Shown: positions 38,390-49,179, counted from the first letter of the stretch. The stretch: 57,074 nucleotides of DNA from Halomonas sp. HL-48 (GCF_001314875.1 NZ_LJZS01000023.1:1-57074); one strand, 5' to 3'. Numbers and translations: made by a program. The notes: generated by a model not told the origin, from the sequence alone.

Positions 38390-38949
38390 GAGGTCACCTT
38401 GCGCAAACTGCCGGTTTCACGCACCCGGATCGTCACTGGATCAATAGCGTCTTCCGGGTCAGCAGGCGAGAGCGTCACCTCGCATTGGCCAGCACCTTCA
38501 CCGCAGTCGCTGACATTGGCATCGCCCAGGCTTTCAAACACCAGCGAGAACGCGGCTTCGGGTTGGGTAATATTGGCCGCTTGCCCCACGCGCATGATGG
38601 CAGGATCGCCTTCGCTTACCGGGCTTTCCGCCCAGTAACACCAGGTCGCGTATGCGTAGCGCGGGCCATCATCGCCACTATCATCGACTTGCTCATCGTC
38701 GCGGCACTCATCGGGGCGGCGAGTCGAGGTTAGCGTATTGGGCGGCGAGAAGTTGACGGTGATCGACTGGCGCTGTTTGATCGCTTCGCTGCGGGCAAAG
38801 GTCAGCACCGATTGAAGCTGATTAACGTCACCCGCGAGCTGTTGGCGAGCCAGAAAGGTAGAAAAGGCCGGCGCGGCGACCAGCATCAGCAACGCCGCGA
38901 TAACCAGTACCAGCATGAGTTCGATAAGCGTAAAACCGCGCTGATGCAT
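38386..38949 (-). CDS. fimU: Type IV pilus minor pilin FimU/FimT (GspH domain)
   Basis: Minor pilin with prepilin site QRG before FTLIELMLVLVIAALLMLVA and a GspH-type domain, the class to which FimU and FimT belong. ATG 38947-38949 (MHQRGFTLIE) gives a short leader and 187 residues; the frame is open further up, but that part overlaps pilE. It has Cys residues for one or two disulfides. FimU is preferred to FimT because of its place just before pilV. Confidence 0.82.
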   Translation of the reverse strand: MHQRGFTLIELMLVLVIAALLMLVAAPAFSTFLARQQLAGDVNQLQSVLTFARSEAIKQRQSITVNFSPPNTLTSTRRPDECRDDEQVDDSGDDGPRYAYATWCYWAESPVSEGDPAIMRVGQAANITQPEAAFSLVFESLGDANVSDCGEGAGQCEVTLSPADPEDAIDPVTIRVRETGSLRKVTS

Positions 38950-38953
38950 AGGC

Positions 38954-39388
38954 TTACCAACACGCCTCTGGCGCTTGCCTTCCACGCGCATCGAGCGTGA
39001 GCGCACCGTCGCAGCCATCGTCACGGTCGGTTTCGGCGGTCAGCGTGTAACCACCGTTGTCATCACCAGTCGATACATCAATGGCGTAATGCCCCTCTGG
39101 TGAAGTGGTCGGCACGTCATCGCAATCGGCGTAGGTGTAGGATTGGGTGTTGCAGCGTTCAAGCGCCGATGCCGCCTGCATCAACGCGGCGTGGGCATCG
39201 GTACGCAGCGATTTCTGGGCGTAGCGGGTATAGCTGGGGTAGGCAATGGACGCCACGATACCGACGATCACCAGCACGATCATCAGTTCGATCAGCGTAA
39301 AGCCGCGCTGCCTGGTGGGGGCTGCATGGTCAGTCGAGGGCTGAGAAACATAGGGCACGCGGCTTTGCTCCTGTATTAGTTTGCTCAT
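38954..39388 (-). CDS. pilE: Type IV pilin PilE (minor pilin)
   Basis: Pilin of 144 residues with leader cleavage at RQRG before FTLIELMIVLVIVGIVASIAYP, then YTRYAQKSLRTDAHAALMQAASALERC, the typical PilE core. The leader of about 29 residues is longer than the usual 6-10. It opens the minor-pilin operon, 36 bases after ispH. In Pseudomonas pilE is the last gene of this cluster and pilY1 precedes it; here it comes first and pilY1 is absent. Confidence 0.88.
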   Translation of the reverse strand: MSKLIQEQSRVPYVSQPSTDHAAPTRQRGFTLIELMIVLVIVGIVASIAYPSYTRYAQKSLRTDAHAALMQAASALERCNTQSYTYADCDDVPTTSPEGHYAIDVSTGDDNGGYTLTAETDRDDGCDGALTLDARGRQAPEACW

Positions 39389-39424
39389 ACCAAATCAGTA
39401 TGTCGCAAACCTCTACACATTGCA

Positions 39425-40405
39425 TCAGCCGCTGGCAATCACCCGCTCACGCAACTCACGCGGCATGGAGAACGTAATCGTCTCCTCGCGGCCGAGCAGT
39501 TCCTGGGGGGCGGTCGCGCCCATGCTTTGCAGGCGCTCGATGACGCCTTTGACAAGCACTTCCGGAGCGCTGGCACCGGCGGTGACACCCACGCGGCTGA
39601 CGCCGTTCAGCCACTCGGGGACGATCTGCTCGGCGTTATCGATCAGATACGCGGGCGTACCCATGCGCTCTGAAAGCTCGCGCAGGCGGTTCGAGTTGGA
39701 GCTGTTGGGGCTGCCCACTACCAGCAACAGATCGCTCTCGGCGGCGAGTTCGCGCACCGCATCCTGGCGATTTTGCGTGGCGTAACAGATGTCATCCTTA
39801 CGCGGCCCCTGAATCTCGGGAAATTTATCGCGCAGCGCGTCAATCACCTTGGCCGTATCGTCCATCGACAGCGTTGTCTGGGTGACAAAGGCCAGTTGGG
39901 AAGGGTCCTTCACATCCAGATTGGCGGCGTCGTGCTCGTCTTCGACCAAATAGATGCGCCCGCCGTGGGAGGTGTCGTAACGGCCCATGGTGCCTTCGAC
40001 TTCCGGGTGGCCCTGGTGGCCGATCAGAATGCACTCCTGACCGCGCTTGGCGTAGCGCAGCACTTCGATATGCACCTTGGTAACCAACGGACAGGTGGCA
40101 TCGAACACTTTCAGGCCGCGCTGCTCGGCTTCCTGCTGCACCGCGCGGGACACGCCGTGGGCGGAGAAAATCACGATCACGTCGTCGGGCACTTCGTGCA
40201 GCTCTTCGACGAACACCGCGCCGCGCTCGCGCAGGGTCTCCACCACAAAGCGGTTATGCACCACTTCGTGACGGACGTAGATCGGCGGCCCAAACACATC
40301 CAGCGCCCGGTTGACGATATCGATGGCACGGTCGACCCCCGCGCAGAAGCCGCGCGGGTTGGCCAGCTTGATCTCGATGGGGTGTGTTTGCTGCTCTGGT
40401 TGCAT
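39425..40405 (-). CDS. ispH: 4-hydroxy-3-methylbut-2-enyl diphosphate reductase
   Basis: [4Fe-4S] enzyme that makes IPP and DMAPP in the last step of the MEP isoprenoid pathway. The three cluster Cys regions are present: [24 protein letters not shown] and [11 protein letters not shown]. Catalytic TNxxE-type and His motifs are in place ([12 protein letters not shown]). The ATG at 40403-40405 gives 326 residues; eight extra upstream codons are possible. It is the last gene of the murJ-ribF-ileS-lspA-fkpB-ispH run. Confidence 0.96.
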   Translation of the reverse strand: MQPEQQTHPIEIKLANPRGFCAGVDRAIDIVNRALDVFGPPIYVRHEVVHNRFVVETLRERGAVFVEELHEVPDDVIVIFSAHGVSRAVQQEAEQRGLKVFDATCPLVTKVHIEVLRYAKRGQECILIGHQGHPEVEGTMGRYDTSHGGRIYLVEDEHDAANLDVKDPSQLAFVTQTTLSMDDTAKVIDALRDKFPEIQGPRKDDICYATQNRQDAVRELAAESDLLLVVGSPNSSNSNRLRELSERMGTPAYLIDNAEQIVPEWLNGVSRVGVTAGASAPEVLVKGVIERLQSMGATAPQELLGREETITFSMPRELRERVIASG

Positions 40406-40486
40406 AAGTCGCGCCTTGGTGCAGAGCACCGTTGGATGAATTCAGCCGCCGAAAAGTAAATCGTTACCGGGTACGTTGGGACCAGT

Positions 40487-40933
40487 TTAGTGCGTGGTGA
40501 CCGGTTTGACGTCAAGCACTTCCACCTCAAACGTCAGAGTACGCCCCGCCAGCGGATGATTGAAGTCGACCTCGATCCGGTCACCTTCAATCGTTTTGAC
40601 CACGCCAGGCAATTCCGTTCCCGCTTTGTCGGCAAACGACATCACCATACCGATTTCGGGCGTTTCGTCACCGAAGTCGTCGCGCTTCAACGTCTGGATA
40701 TTCTGCGGATTATGCTGCCCAAAGGCGTGCTCGGGGGTAATCTCAAAGCTGCCTTGCTGGCCCATTTTCAGCCCCTTGATCGGGTGCTCGAAGCCCGGCG
40801 GCAGGTTGCCGTCGCCGTATTGGAAAGTGGCCGGCGTTTTTTCCTTGGTGGAGTCCACCACCGTGCCGTCTTCCAGCTTGAGCGTGAAGTGCAGAGTCAC
40901 TTCCATGCCGTCGTCGATCAGATAATCGCTCAT
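40487..40933 (-). CDS. fkpB: FKBP-type peptidyl-prolyl isomerase (SlpA)
   Basis: Cytoplasmic prolyl isomerase/chaperone of the SlyD/SlpA class. FKBP core strands with the insert-in-flap (FEITPEHAFGQHNPQNIQTL) and the C-terminal FNHPLAGRTLTFEVEVL are clear. The His/Cys-rich metal tail of SlyD is missing, hence SlpA/FkpB. I use the ATG four bases after the lspA stop (148 residues); a GTG four codons upstream overlaps lspA. Classic place between lspA and ispH. Confidence 0.93.
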   Translation of the reverse strand: MSDYLIDDGMEVTLHFTLKLEDGTVVDSTKEKTPATFQYGDGNLPPGFEHPIKGLKMGQQGSFEITPEHAFGQHNPQNIQTLKRDDFGDETPEIGMVMSFADKAGTELPGVVKTIEGDRIEVDFNHPLAGRTLTFEVEVLDVKPVTTH

Positions 40934-40937
40934 TGCG

Positions 40938-41498
40938 TTACTCACTGTTGGAGGGAGACGAGGAGCGCTGGGCTTTCTTGCGTCGCCGCTCGCCCATCAC
41001 CGACTCCCAGATTAGCGCGGCCGCCCCCAGGGTAATGCCTATGTCCGCCACGTTAAATGCCGGGTAGTACCAGCCCGCCGCGTGAAAGGACAGAAAATCG
41101 ACCACATAGCCGTGTACAAGGCGGTCGTAGAGGTTACCCAGGGCGCCGCCGATGATAAGCGGCAGCGCCACGGCCAGCAGTTTTTCATCGGCCTTGATAC
41201 GCGATAGCCAGATGCTCAGGCCGATACTTGCGCCAATCGCGACAATCGCAAAGAACCAGCGCTGCCAACCGGGATGGTCAGCCAAAAAACTGAATGCCGC
41301 CCCGGGGTTGTGTAACAGCGTTAAGTTGAAAAACGGCAGCACTTCTACCGGCTGGGCGTAGTTCAACATACTGCTAGCCAGGTATTTGGTGGCCAGGTCC
41401 AGCACGATCACCGCCGCCGCCAGCCACAGCCAGCGCAGCGGCCGGTGCATCGGCGGCCGCGAGTGTTGATCGTTTTCGGTAGCAGCAGGGTTAGGCAT
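40938..41498 (-). CDS. lspA: Lipoprotein signal peptidase II
   Basis: Inner-membrane aspartyl protease that removes lipoprotein signal peptides. Four membrane helices. The catalytic Asp residues are in [16 protein letters not shown] and AFNVADIGI. It has a longer than usual polar N terminus ([17 protein letters not shown]), so an internal start at that second Met is possible. The ATG at 41498 overlaps the ileS stop by 8 bases (ATGCCTAA), showing coupling. It serves lipoproteins such as BamD. Confidence 0.95.
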   Translation of the reverse strand: MPNPAATENDQHSRPPMHRPLRWLWLAAAVIVLDLATKYLASSMLNYAQPVEVLPFFNLTLLHNPGAAFSFLADHPGWQRWFFAIVAIGASIGLSIWLSRIKADEKLLAVALPLIIGGALGNLYDRLVHGYVVDFLSFHAAGWYYPAFNVADIGITLGAAALIWESVMGERRRKKAQRSSSPSNSE

Positions 41499-44364
41499 AG
41501 TGACGCGTCTCACCGGGGCCGTCGGGTAGGTTGCTCACGCAGCGTCCGCACAGATCGTCGTGGCCTGCGTGCTGGCCAACGTCCGGGCGGTGATGCCAGC
41601 AGCGTTCGCACTTCTGATACTCGCTGGCAAATACGGCTACTTTCAGGCCGTCGAGTTCAGTGCTTTCGGCATTGGCGGCGTCCGCCAGCGGCTTGAGGTG
41701 CACCTCGCTGGTCAGCATCACAAAGCGTAGCTCGTCGCCAAGCTTTTCAAGCATGGTTCGCAATGCGTCGTTGACGTACAGCGTGACTTCCGCCGCCAGG
41801 CTGCCCTTGATCACCTTGGCGTTGCGCGCGTCTTCCAGGCACTTGTTGACCGCGTGCTTGACCTCCAGCACCTGCTCCCAGAAGTCACGGCCCATGCTGG
41901 CTTCGCCGTCCAGCGTCTCGAGCCCGGTGTAGTAGGTTTCAAGCAGAATGCTGTCGCCGCGTTCACCGGGGATGTGCTCGTAGATCTCCTCGGCGGTGAA
42001 CGAAAGGATTGGCGCGACCCAGCGGGAGAGCGCTTCCACCACGTGGTACAGCGCAGTTTGCGCGCTACGCCGGGCTAGCGAATCCGCTTGGGTGGTGTAC
42101 TGGCGATCCTTGATCACATCCAGGTAGAAGCCACCCAGCTCACGGGCACAGAAGCCGTGCACCTGCTGGTAGACATCCAGGAAACGGTATTCTTCATAGG
42201 CTGTTTCAATGCGCCCTTGCAGCTGTGCGGCGCGGTCGACCACCCACTGATCCAGCGCCAGCATGTCACCAAACGCTACCTGGTCGTTCTCGGGGTCGAA
42301 GCCGTTGAGGTTGGAGAGCAGGAAGCGCGCGGTGTTGCGAATACGCCGATAGACATCCGCAGTACGCTTGAGGATCTCGTCCGAGACCGCCATTTCCCCG
42401 GAGTAATCGGTCGAGGCGACCCACAGGCGCAGAATATCGGCACCCAGTTTGTCCATCACCGTTTGCGGTACCACCACGTTGCCGATCGACTTGGACATCT
42501 TGCGGCCCTGGGCGTCCACGGTGAAGCCGTGGGTCAGCAATTGGCGATACGGCGCGTGGCCGTCGATGGCCGAGCCGGTCAGCAGCGACGAGTGGAACCA
42601 GCCACGGTGCTGGTCGGAGCCTTCCAGATACAGATCCGCCCGCGGGCCGCTTTCGTGGCCGTGGGGATGCGAGCCGCGCAGCACGTGGCGGTGGGTGGTG
42701 CCGGAGTCGAACCACACGTCCAGGGTATCGGTGACCTTGTCATAATCCGCCGCTTCCGCGCCCAGCAACTCCGCCGGGTCGAGCTTGAACCAGGCGTCAA
42801 TGCCTTCCTTCTCGACGCGCTTGGCAGCCTCTTCCATCAGCGCCACCGTGTTGGGGTGCAGCTCGCCGGTCTGCTTGTGCAGGAAGAACGGGATCGGCAC
42901 GCCCCAGTTACGCTGGCGGGAAATACACCAGTCCGGGCGGTTGGCGATCATACTGTGCAGACGCGCCTGCCCCCAGGCGGGGGTGAACTGGGTAGCCTCG
43001 ATGCCTTCGAGCGCGCGCTCGCGCAGGGTCTTGCCGTCCTTGCCCTGCACGTCCATGCCCACGAACCACTGGGCGGTGGCGCGGTAAATCACCGGCGTTT
43101 TATGCCGCCAGCAGTGCATGTAACTGTGCGTGATCGGCGTGTGAGCCATCAGCGCACCTACCTCGCGTAGCTTGTCGACGATCTGCGGGTTGGCCTTCCA
43201 GATCATCTGCCCGCCGAAGAACGGCAGGTCGTCGGCGTACACACCGTTGCCCTGGACGGGGTTGAGCATGTCGTCGAAGCTCATGTCGTGCTCACGGCAG
43301 GTCACGAAGTCATCCATACCGTAGGACGGCGCCGAGTGCACAATGCCGGTGCTGCCCACCTCGGATTCGACGTAGTCGGCCAGGTACACCGGCGACAGAC
43401 GGTCGTAGAACGGATGACGGAAGTTGATCAGGTCCAGCGCCTCGCCCTTCGCGGTGGCGATTACCTCGCCGGTGAGCTCATAGCGTTCCAGGCAGCTTTC
43501 GACCAGTTCTTCGGCCACCAGCAGCAGCCGCTCGCCGGTATCGACCAGCGCGTAGGTGAACTCGGGATGAACGTTGAGCGCCTGGTTGGCGGGAATGGTC
43601 CAGGGCGTGGTGGTCCAGATCACCACCGCAGCGGGCTTGGGCAGTTCGCTCAGGCCGAAGGCGGCGGCGAGCTTTGCAGAGTCTTCCACCGGGAAGGCGA
43701 CGTCGATGGCGTCGGACTTCTTGTCGGCGTACTCGACCTCGGCTTCGGCCAGCGCCGAGCCACAGTCGAAACACCAGTTCACCGGTTTCAGGCCCTTGAA
43801 CACGTAGCCCGCATCGACCATCTCAGCCAGCGCACGAATCTCGCCCGCCTCATTGGCGAAATCCATCGAGCGATAGGGGTGCTCCCAGTCGCCAATCACG
43901 CCCAACCGTACAAAATCGGCCAGTTGGGTTTCAATCTGCGCGGCGGCGTACCTGCGGCAAATTGTTCTAACCTGATCAGGTAAAAGGTTTTTGCCAGTAA
44001 GCTTTTGCAGTTTTCCTTCAGTATCCCGAACATCATGTTCCGTGGTTTCCATCTTGTGCTCGATGGGCAGGCCGTGGCAGTCCCAACCCGGTACGTAGGG
44101 CGCGTCGAAGCCTGCCAGGTTCTTGGACTTGACGATAATGTCTTTGAGAATCTTGTTGACGGCGTGACCGATATGAATGCTGCCGTTGGCGTAGGGAGGG
44201 CCATCGTGCAGCACGAACAGCGGCGCCCCCGCGCGCGCGTCGCGCAGGCGCTGGTAAAGGTTCATATCCTGCCAGGTCGACACCCGCCCCGGCTCCTGCT
44301 TGGGCAGCATGCCGCGCATGGGAAAGTCGGTTTCTGGCAAATTGAGCGTGTGCTTGTAATCCAT
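41491..44364 (-). CDS. ileS: Isoleucine--tRNA ligase
   Basis: Class I synthetase with an editing domain. HIGH motif in [11 protein letters not shown] near residue 65; CP1 editing domain about 190-400; [11 protein letters not shown] and KMSKS loop [10 protein letters not shown] near 620; C-terminal zinc site [11 protein letters not shown] with CGRCVSNL. The ATG at 44362-44364 ([15 protein letters not shown]) gives 957 residues. A patch near 43935-44035 is noticeably more AT-rich than the rest of the gene, but the frame stays intact. It overlaps lspA and follows ribF by 7 bases. Confidence 0.98.
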   Translation of the reverse strand: MDYKHTLNLPETDFPMRGMLPKQEPGRVSTWQDMNLYQRLRDARAGAPLFVLHDGPPYANGSIHIGHAVNKILKDIIVKSKNLAGFDAPYVPGWDCHGLPIEHKMETTEHDVRDTEGKLQKLTGKNLLPDQVRTICRRYAAAQIETQLADFVRLGVIGDWEHPYRSMDFANEAGEIRALAEMVDAGYVFKGLKPVNWCFDCGSALAEAEVEYADKKSDAIDVAFPVEDSAKLAAAFGLSELPKPAAVVIWTTTPWTIPANQALNVHPEFTYALVDTGERLLLVAEELVESCLERYELTGEVIATAKGEALDLINFRHPFYDRLSPVYLADYVESEVGSTGIVHSAPSYGMDDFVTCREHDMSFDDMLNPVQGNGVYADDLPFFGGQMIWKANPQIVDKLREVGALMAHTPITHSYMHCWRHKTPVIYRATAQWFVGMDVQGKDGKTLRERALEGIEATQFTPAWGQARLHSMIANRPDWCISRQRNWGVPIPFFLHKQTGELHPNTVALMEEAAKRVEKEGIDAWFKLDPAELLGAEAADYDKVTDTLDVWFDSGTTHRHVLRGSHPHGHESGPRADLYLEGSDQHRGWFHSSLLTGSAIDGHAPYRQLLTHGFTVDAQGRKMSKSIGNVVVPQTVMDKLGADILRLWVASTDYSGEMAVSDEILKRTADVYRRIRNTARFLLSNLNGFDPENDQVAFGDMLALDQWVVDRAAQLQGRIETAYEEYRFLDVYQQVHGFCARELGGFYLDVIKDRQYTTQADSLARRSAQTALYHVVEALSRWVAPILSFTAEEIYEHIPGERGDSILLETYYTGLETLDGEASMGRDFWEQVLEVKHAVNKCLEDARNAKVIKGSLAAEVTLYVNDALRTMLEKLGDELRFVMLTSEVHLKPLADAANAESTELDGLKVAVFASEYQKCERCWHHRPDVGQHAGHDDLCGRCVSNLPDGPGETRHYA

Positions 44365-44371
44365 AGTCCGG

Positions 44372-45409
44372 TCAGCCGTCGTTATCATCGGCGGAATGGC
44401 CCGCCAAGGAAGAATCAGAAGAAGCGGTCTCTCGCCCGAGCGGGGCCGAGGCCAGCGGAAATGCTGCGTTTTTGCCAGCGGCGGCGGTCGCAAAATAGCG
44501 CCGCGCCTGACGCTGATCGCGCGCTATCTGCGCTTTCAGTGCCTCGATATCGTCAAACTTGACCTCGCCCCGCAGCCGCGCACAGGGCACCACCGTCATA
44601 CGCTGGCCATAAAGGTCACCTGAAAAATCAAACAGGTGCACCTCCAGGGTCGGCCGCGTGGCGCCTACCGTGGGCCGAAAGCCGACGTTGGCCACGCCCA
44701 GGTGGCGCTCGCCGTTCTCCAGCTCGACCACCGCCGCGTAGACCCCGCGCAGCGTAAGCGGCTGGGGCAGCATGGGCAGGTTGGCGGTAGGTACACCGAT
44801 GGTGCGGCCCAACTGCTGGTCGCGCACCACCCGGCCATCCACCGAATAAAGCCGCCCCAGTAACCGCGCGGCGGCGGAAAAGTTGCCGCAGGCCAGCAAG
44901 GTGCGCACCCGCGAGCTGGAAACCCGCTCGTCGTCCACCGTGAAGGTGCGCGTGTGCTCCACGTCAAAGCCCTGCTCGCGGCCCACCGCTTCCAGCAGGG
45001 TAAAATCGCCGCGCCGGTCGCAGCCAAAGCGGAAGTCATCACCCACCACCAGATGCTTGACCCCCAGCCCGTCGATCAACACCTGGTCGATAAACTCACG
45101 GCCGGTCAGGCTGCGCAGCGCATCGTTGAACGGCAGGCACAGCACCTGCTCGGCGCCGTGCTGGCCGAGCAGGCGCACTTTTTCGCGTAGCCGGGTAAGT
45201 CGCGGCGGCGCCTGGTCGCCGGCGAAAAACTCACGCGGCTGGGGTTCAAACACCACCACGGTGACCGGCCCGCCAACGCGTGCGGCGTGCTCACGGCACT
45301 GCTGCAGAATCGCCTGATGACCGCGGTGCACGCCATCAAAATTACCGATGGTTGCGACGCCGCCCCGCGAAGACGCGGTTAAATTGTGCAAACCTCGAAT
45401 GACCCGCAT
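44372..45409 (-). CDS. ribF: Bifunctional riboflavin kinase / FAD synthetase
   Basis: Converts riboflavin to FMN and then FAD. The N-terminal adenylyltransferase domain has [10 protein letters not shown] near 22-31 and the ISSTRxR-type [12 protein letters not shown]. The C-terminal kinase domain starts about 185 with [13 protein letters not shown] and includes the Gly/Val-rich GVYAAVVEL. 345 residues. The C-terminal ~20 residues are Ser-rich and not conserved. In its classic place between murJ and ileS. Confidence 0.96.
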   Translation of the reverse strand: MRVIRGLHNLTASSRGGVATIGNFDGVHRGHQAILQQCREHAARVGGPVTVVVFEPQPREFFAGDQAPPRLTRLREKVRLLGQHGAEQVLCLPFNDALRSLTGREFIDQVLIDGLGVKHLVVGDDFRFGCDRRGDFTLLEAVGREQGFDVEHTRTFTVDDERVSSSRVRTLLACGNFSAAARLLGRLYSVDGRVVRDQQLGRTIGVPTANLPMLPQPLTLRGVYAAVVELENGERHLGVANVGFRPTVGATRPTLEVHLFDFSGDLYGQRMTVVPCARLRGEVKFDDIEALKAQIARDQRQARRYFATAAAGKNAAFPLASAPLGRETASSDSSLAGHSADDNDG

Positions 45410-45497
45410 GGCACCTCAGCCGTTTAACCCGCTCGCCGCTCAACACGCGGTCAGCAAAGCCATTGATTATAACGAACCTGACCGCCGCAGTGCAGCG

Positions 45498-47075
45498 TTA
45501 GGCGCGCATTTTCAAATGCCGCACCCGCAACCCGAACACACCCAGCCAGGCAAAATACAGCCCGGCACCCAGCGCTACCAGGCCCGACACCCACGCGACC
45601 CGCTGCCACAGGCCCATGGCCAGCCACTGGGTCCATTCGGGCGCGATGACGTAAAGCGCAACACTCATCAGCGCGCTGCCACCCAGTAGCTGCACCGCAA
45701 AGCGGCCCCAGCCAGGTTGAAACACCAGTACGCCTTCCTTACGCAGCAAGTAACCCATCAGGCCCGCGTTCAAAAACGCCGACAGCGCCGTGGCCAACGC
45801 AAGCCCAGCGTGGGCAAGCGGCCAAATCAGGATCAGGTTGAACACCATATTGGCGACCATGGCAAAAATCCCCACCTTGACCGGCGTCTTGGTGTTCTGG
45901 CGGGCGAAAAAGCCCGGCGCGAGCACCTTAATCAGCATAAAGGCGATCAACCCCACCGCGTAAGCGCGCAAGCTCATCGCCGCCATCTGGATATCGGTAT
46001 CGGTCATCGCGCCATAGTGGAACAGCGTGATCAACAGCGGCTCGGCCAGCACCACCAGCGCCAGGGCGGCAGGCAGGCCAAGCAGCAGCACCATGCGAAT
46101 CGCCCAGTCGAGCATGACCGCAAAGTGCGCGCTGGACTGGTCGGCGTGACGCTTGGAAAGCGCCGGCAGGATCACCGTGCCGATCGCCACGCCAAACACC
46201 CCCAGCGGCAGCTCGACCAGCCTGTCCGAGTAATACAGCCACGACACGCTACCCGCCGCCAGCAGCGACGCCAGTACGGTATCCAGCAGCAGGTTAATCT
46301 GCGATACCGAGACGCCAAACAGCGCCGGGCCCATCAGCCTGAGAATCCGCCGCACGCCCTCGTGGGCCAGGTTGGGCCAAGGCGTAGGCATCAGGCCCAG
46401 GCGCAGCAAGAACGGCACTTGAAACACCAACTGCGCCACCCCCGCAATCAACACTCCCCAGGCCAGCGCCATGGCGGGCTCTTCCATCAGCGGGGTGAGC
46501 AACAAGGCAGCGCCGATCAGCGACAGGTTGAGGAGCACCGGCGTGAATGCCGGGACCGCAAAGCGGTTCCAGGTATTCAGCACGCTGCCAGCAAAGGCGG
46601 TAAGCGAAATCAACAGTAAATACGGGAAGGTCAACCGCAGCATGTCGGCGGTCATCGCCAGCTTTTCCGGGTCGCGACCAAACCCCGGCGCAAACAGCCA
46701 GATCAGCCAGGGCGCACCGAGCATGGCAAGGGCGGTAATCAACGCCAGAATGGCGGTTAAGCTACCCGCCACGGCGTTGAGCAACTCGCGGATTTCCTGC
46801 CGGTTGCGCTGGGTCGAATACTCGGAGAGCACCGGCACGAAGGCTTGGTTGAACGCGCCTTCGGCGAATAGCCGACGCAGAAAGTTGGGGATCTTAAAGG
46901 CCACAAAAAACGCATCGGCCCCGTCCCCTGCGCCCAATAGCGCCGCCACCACCACATCGCGCGCAAGCCCCATCACCCGCGAGAGCATGGTCATGGCGCT
47001 GACGATCAGCCCCGAGCGCATCAAGCCACTACGCGGGATCAGCTCGCGGTCTTCTGGCTGCGAATTCGTGGTCAT
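45498..47075 (-). CDS. murJ: Lipid II flippase MurJ (MviN)
   Basis: Inner-membrane flippase that moves lipid II to the periplasmic face for peptidoglycan synthesis. About 14 hydrophobic helices. The charged N-terminal motif RVMGLARDVVVAALLGAGDGADAFFVAFKIPNF is highly conserved in MurJ, as is FAEGAFNQAFVPVLSEY. 525 residues. It lies downstream of rpsT, with a terminator between them, and heads the ribF-ileS-lspA-fkpB-ispH run. Confidence 0.96.
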   Translation of the reverse strand: MTTNSQPEDRELIPRSGLMRSGLIVSAMTMLSRVMGLARDVVVAALLGAGDGADAFFVAFKIPNFLRRLFAEGAFNQAFVPVLSEYSTQRNRQEIRELLNAVAGSLTAILALITALAMLGAPWLIWLFAPGFGRDPEKLAMTADMLRLTFPYLLLISLTAFAGSVLNTWNRFAVPAFTPVLLNLSLIGAALLLTPLMEEPAMALAWGVLIAGVAQLVFQVPFLLRLGLMPTPWPNLAHEGVRRILRLMGPALFGVSVSQINLLLDTVLASLLAAGSVSWLYYSDRLVELPLGVFGVAIGTVILPALSKRHADQSSAHFAVMLDWAIRMVLLLGLPAALALVVLAEPLLITLFHYGAMTDTDIQMAAMSLRAYAVGLIAFMLIKVLAPGFFARQNTKTPVKVGIFAMVANMVFNLILIWPLAHAGLALATALSAFLNAGLMGYLLRKEGVLVFQPGWGRFAVQLLGGSALMSVALYVIAPEWTQWLAMGLWQRVAWVSGLVALGAGLYFAWLGVFGLRVRHLKMRA

Positions 47076-47136
47076 CGCCTTATGTCATCCTTGCCCAATC
47101 ACCCATCGACACCCCTCTCGACTCGAACCACAGACA

Positions 47137-47165
47137 CAAAAAAACCGGCCGTAGCCGGTTTTTTT
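47137..47165 (-). terminator. Rho-independent terminator of rpsT
   Basis: Stem ACCGGC/GCCGGT flanked by A- and T-runs. On the minus strand the T-run is seven bases long. It separates rpsT from murJ. Confidence 0.9.
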
Positions 47166-47180
47166 AAGGCGCCTGCCGGC

Positions 47181-47447
47181 TTACGCCGCCAGTGCTTTAA
47201 TGCGCTTGTTCAAGCGGCTTTTCAGGCGCGCGGCTTTCTTCTTGGAAAGCACGTCCTTATCAGCGATGCGGTCGATGACCGGCTGTGCTGTCTTGAACTC
47301 TTGCATCGCCTGGCCATGGTCGCCGGTGTTGATCGCTTTGATCACACGCTTGATGTAGGTGCGGACCATGCTGCGTTGGCTAGCTTTCAGGACGCGACGG
47401 TTCTCGGCCTGACGGGCGCGCTTGCGAGCTTGCTTGCTGTTCGCCAC
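47181..47447 (-). CDS. rpsT: 30S ribosomal protein S20
   Basis: Small, very basic helical protein that binds 16S rRNA early in 30S assembly. The sequence ANSKQARKRARQAENRR and the C-terminal AARLKSRLNKRIKALAA are diagnostic. 88 residues. Starts with GTG (47445-47447) behind AAGGAGA at 5 bases; E. coli rpsT likewise uses a weak start (UUG) linked to autogenous control. The leader upstream contains hairpins. Confidence 0.97.
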   Translation of the reverse strand: MANSKQARKRARQAENRRVLKASQRSMVRTYIKRVIKAINTGDHGQAMQEFKTAQPVIDRIADKDVLSKKKAARLKSRLNKRIKALAA

Positions 47448-47713
47448 TGGTATCTCCTTGGAGAATAAAGGTTGCCGCAATGGGCAACGGATTCACTGTG
47501 TGTTCGTCGCAAGCCGACACGGCCAATGCGACGCTTCCGTAACAACCAATTGTTTTGGTGACTAATTTTGTGCAATAAGCCGACCAAAATAGTGTAGCGA
47601 GCAGTTAAATTCAGCTGCCCGCTCACGGGTCTTGTCTGAGAGGATGGCATAGTCTATCACGCAGAATGCGGGCTTGCTAGCGGAAGTCCTTACACAAAAG
47701 GACGCCGGTCAGC
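47448..47713 (-). promoter_or_regulatory. rpsT leader and promoter region
   Basis: A 266-base region between the ABC transporter stop and rpsT. On the minus strand it has hairpins GTTGCC/GGCAAC (about 47471-47488), just upstream of the ribosome site, and CGTCGC/GCGACG (about 47506-47534). These could take part in S20 autoregulation. A TACACT hexamer near 47591-47596 could be a -10, without a good -35. No gene seen. Confidence 0.4.
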
Positions 47714-48469
47714 TTACGGCACTGTCTGCCCCATGGGCGCCAAAATCTTGCGCAAAAAGTGGCGCGTGCGCTCATCCTTGGGTGCCGTGAACAGTTCCTC
47801 GGGCGGGCCCTGCTCGACGATGCCGCCTTCGTCCATGAAGACAACCCGGTCTGCTACTTCCCGGGCGAACTGCATTTCATGGGTGACCACGATCATCGTC
47901 TGGCGCTCAACCGCCAGCTGCTTCATCAGGCTCAGCACCTCCTCGACCCACTGAGGGTCAAGCGACGACGTAGGCTCATCAAACAAAATTACGTCAGCGT
48001 TGGCGGCCATGGCGCGACCAATGCCCACGCGCTGCTGCTGACCGCCCGAGAGCGATGCTGGGTAAGCGTCCGCCTTATCGGCCAGGCCGATGCGCGCCAG
48101 AATCTCTCTGGCCCGCGCATGGGCCTTGGCTTTCGGTAGTTTGTCCACCACGATCATCCCTTCGCTGATATTGTCCAGCGCGGTTTTATTGGCGAACAGG
48201 CCATAATTCTGAAACACAAAGGCCGTGCGCCGCCGCAGCGCCAAGATATCGGCCCGGCTGGCACGCTGGGTGTCGATCTTCAAATCGCCCACCTGCAAAT
48301 GCCCGGCATCCGGCTTTTCGAGGAAGTTGATACAGCGCAGTAGCGTCGACTTACCCGTCCCAGAAGGCCCGATAATCACGATGATCTCGCCCCGCTCGAG
48401 GCTCAAATCAATGTTGTTGAACACCGTGTGGGCGCCAAAACGCTTGGTAATGCCTTGCAGCGAGATCAT
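47714..48469 (-). CDS. Amino-acid ABC transporter ATPase (cystine/polar amino acid type)
   Basis: ATP-hydrolysing subunit of a polar amino acid importer. Walker [10 protein letters not shown] near 34-42, Q-loop VFQNYGLF, signature [16 protein letters not shown], Walker [14 protein letters not shown], switch His in VVTHEM. Closest in style to the TcyC/YecC ATPases for cystine. Its start overlaps the permease stop by 4 bases. Last gene of the three-gene operon. Confidence 0.92.
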   Translation of the reverse strand: MISLQGITKRFGAHTVFNNIDLSLERGEIIVIIGPSGTGKSTLLRCINFLEKPDAGHLQVGDLKIDTQRASRADILALRRRTAFVFQNYGLFANKTALDNISEGMIVVDKLPKAKAHARAREILARIGLADKADAYPASLSGGQQQRVGIGRAMAANADVILFDEPTSSLDPQWVEEVLSLMKQLAVERQTMIVVTHEMQFAREVADRVVFMDEGGIVEQGPPEELFTAPKDERTRHFLRKILAPMGQTVP

Positions 48470-49134
48470 CGTTGATAAGCCCTATTAAGATACGTTTCCA
48501 AACGACGCTGTCCCCAGGAAAGCATTTCCACGATGACCCAGTAGATGATCGCCACCAGCAGGAAGGCTTCTAAATAGAGAAAGCTGCCCGCCGCTTCCTT
48601 TTGCGTCGCGCCCATCAATTCGGTGACGCCCAGCGTAAAGGCCAGCGAGGTCGCCTTGATCATATCGATGAAGTAATTCATCAGCGTCGGCGTCGCCACG
48701 CGGGTGGCCTGGGGCAGGATGATCCGGCGCATCAGCTGCGACTGGGTCATACCGATGGAAAGCGCGGCTTCGGTCTGGCTGCGGTCGATCCCAACAATGG
48801 CCGCTCTAATCGACTCCGCCATATAGGCAGAAAAATGCAGCGTCAGCCCCAGCACGGCGGCGGTAACACCGGTGATCGAGATCAACGAATCAATCAACTG
48901 CGGCAAGCCATAGTAGAAAAGGAACAGCTGAACCAGCAGCGGCGTGCCGCGGAAAAACGAGATAAACAGCAGCGCGAGCCCGTTTAAACCCGGCACCCGT
49001 GACACGCGAACCACCGCCAGCAGGCACGCCAACACCAGCGCAAACAGCATGGCAATGGTCGCCATTTGGAGTGTGAGCGGCAAATAACGCAGCAGAACCG
49101 GCAGCAGCCCCCACATATATTCAAGGTTGAGCAT
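48466..49134 (-). CDS. Amino-acid ABC transporter permease
   Basis: Inner-membrane permease of the HisMQ/GlnP class with about five helices. The EAA-type loop that contacts the ATPase is visible ([21 protein letters not shown]), as is [20 protein letters not shown], typical of the family. The ATG at 49132-49134 ([11 protein letters not shown]) gives 222 residues, the normal length; the upstream extension would run into a terminator-like hairpin. Pairs with the ATPase and the binding protein on either side. Confidence 0.92.
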   Translation of the reverse strand: MLNLEYMWGLLPVLLRYLPLTLQMATIAMLFALVLACLLAVVRVSRVPGLNGLALLFISFFRGTPLLVQLFLFYYGLPQLIDSLISITGVTAAVLGLTLHFSAYMAESIRAAIVGIDRSQTEAALSIGMTQSQLMRRIILPQATRVATPTLMNYFIDMIKATSLAFTLGVTELMGATQKEAAGSFLYLEAFLLVAIIYWVIVEMLSWGQRRLETYLNRAYQR

Positions 49135-49156
49135 AGCAGCATCGCTTATAAGCAAA

Positions 49157-49179
49157 CGGCCGTGGCAATGCCACGGCCG
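49157..49179 (-). terminator. Strong hairpin between binding-protein and permease genes
   Basis: Perfect 10-bp stem CGGCCGTGGC/GCCACGGCCG with a 3-base loop. On the minus strand it is followed by TTTGC. In binding-protein operons such stems protect or partly terminate the message, so that the binding protein is made in excess. Confidence 0.75.
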
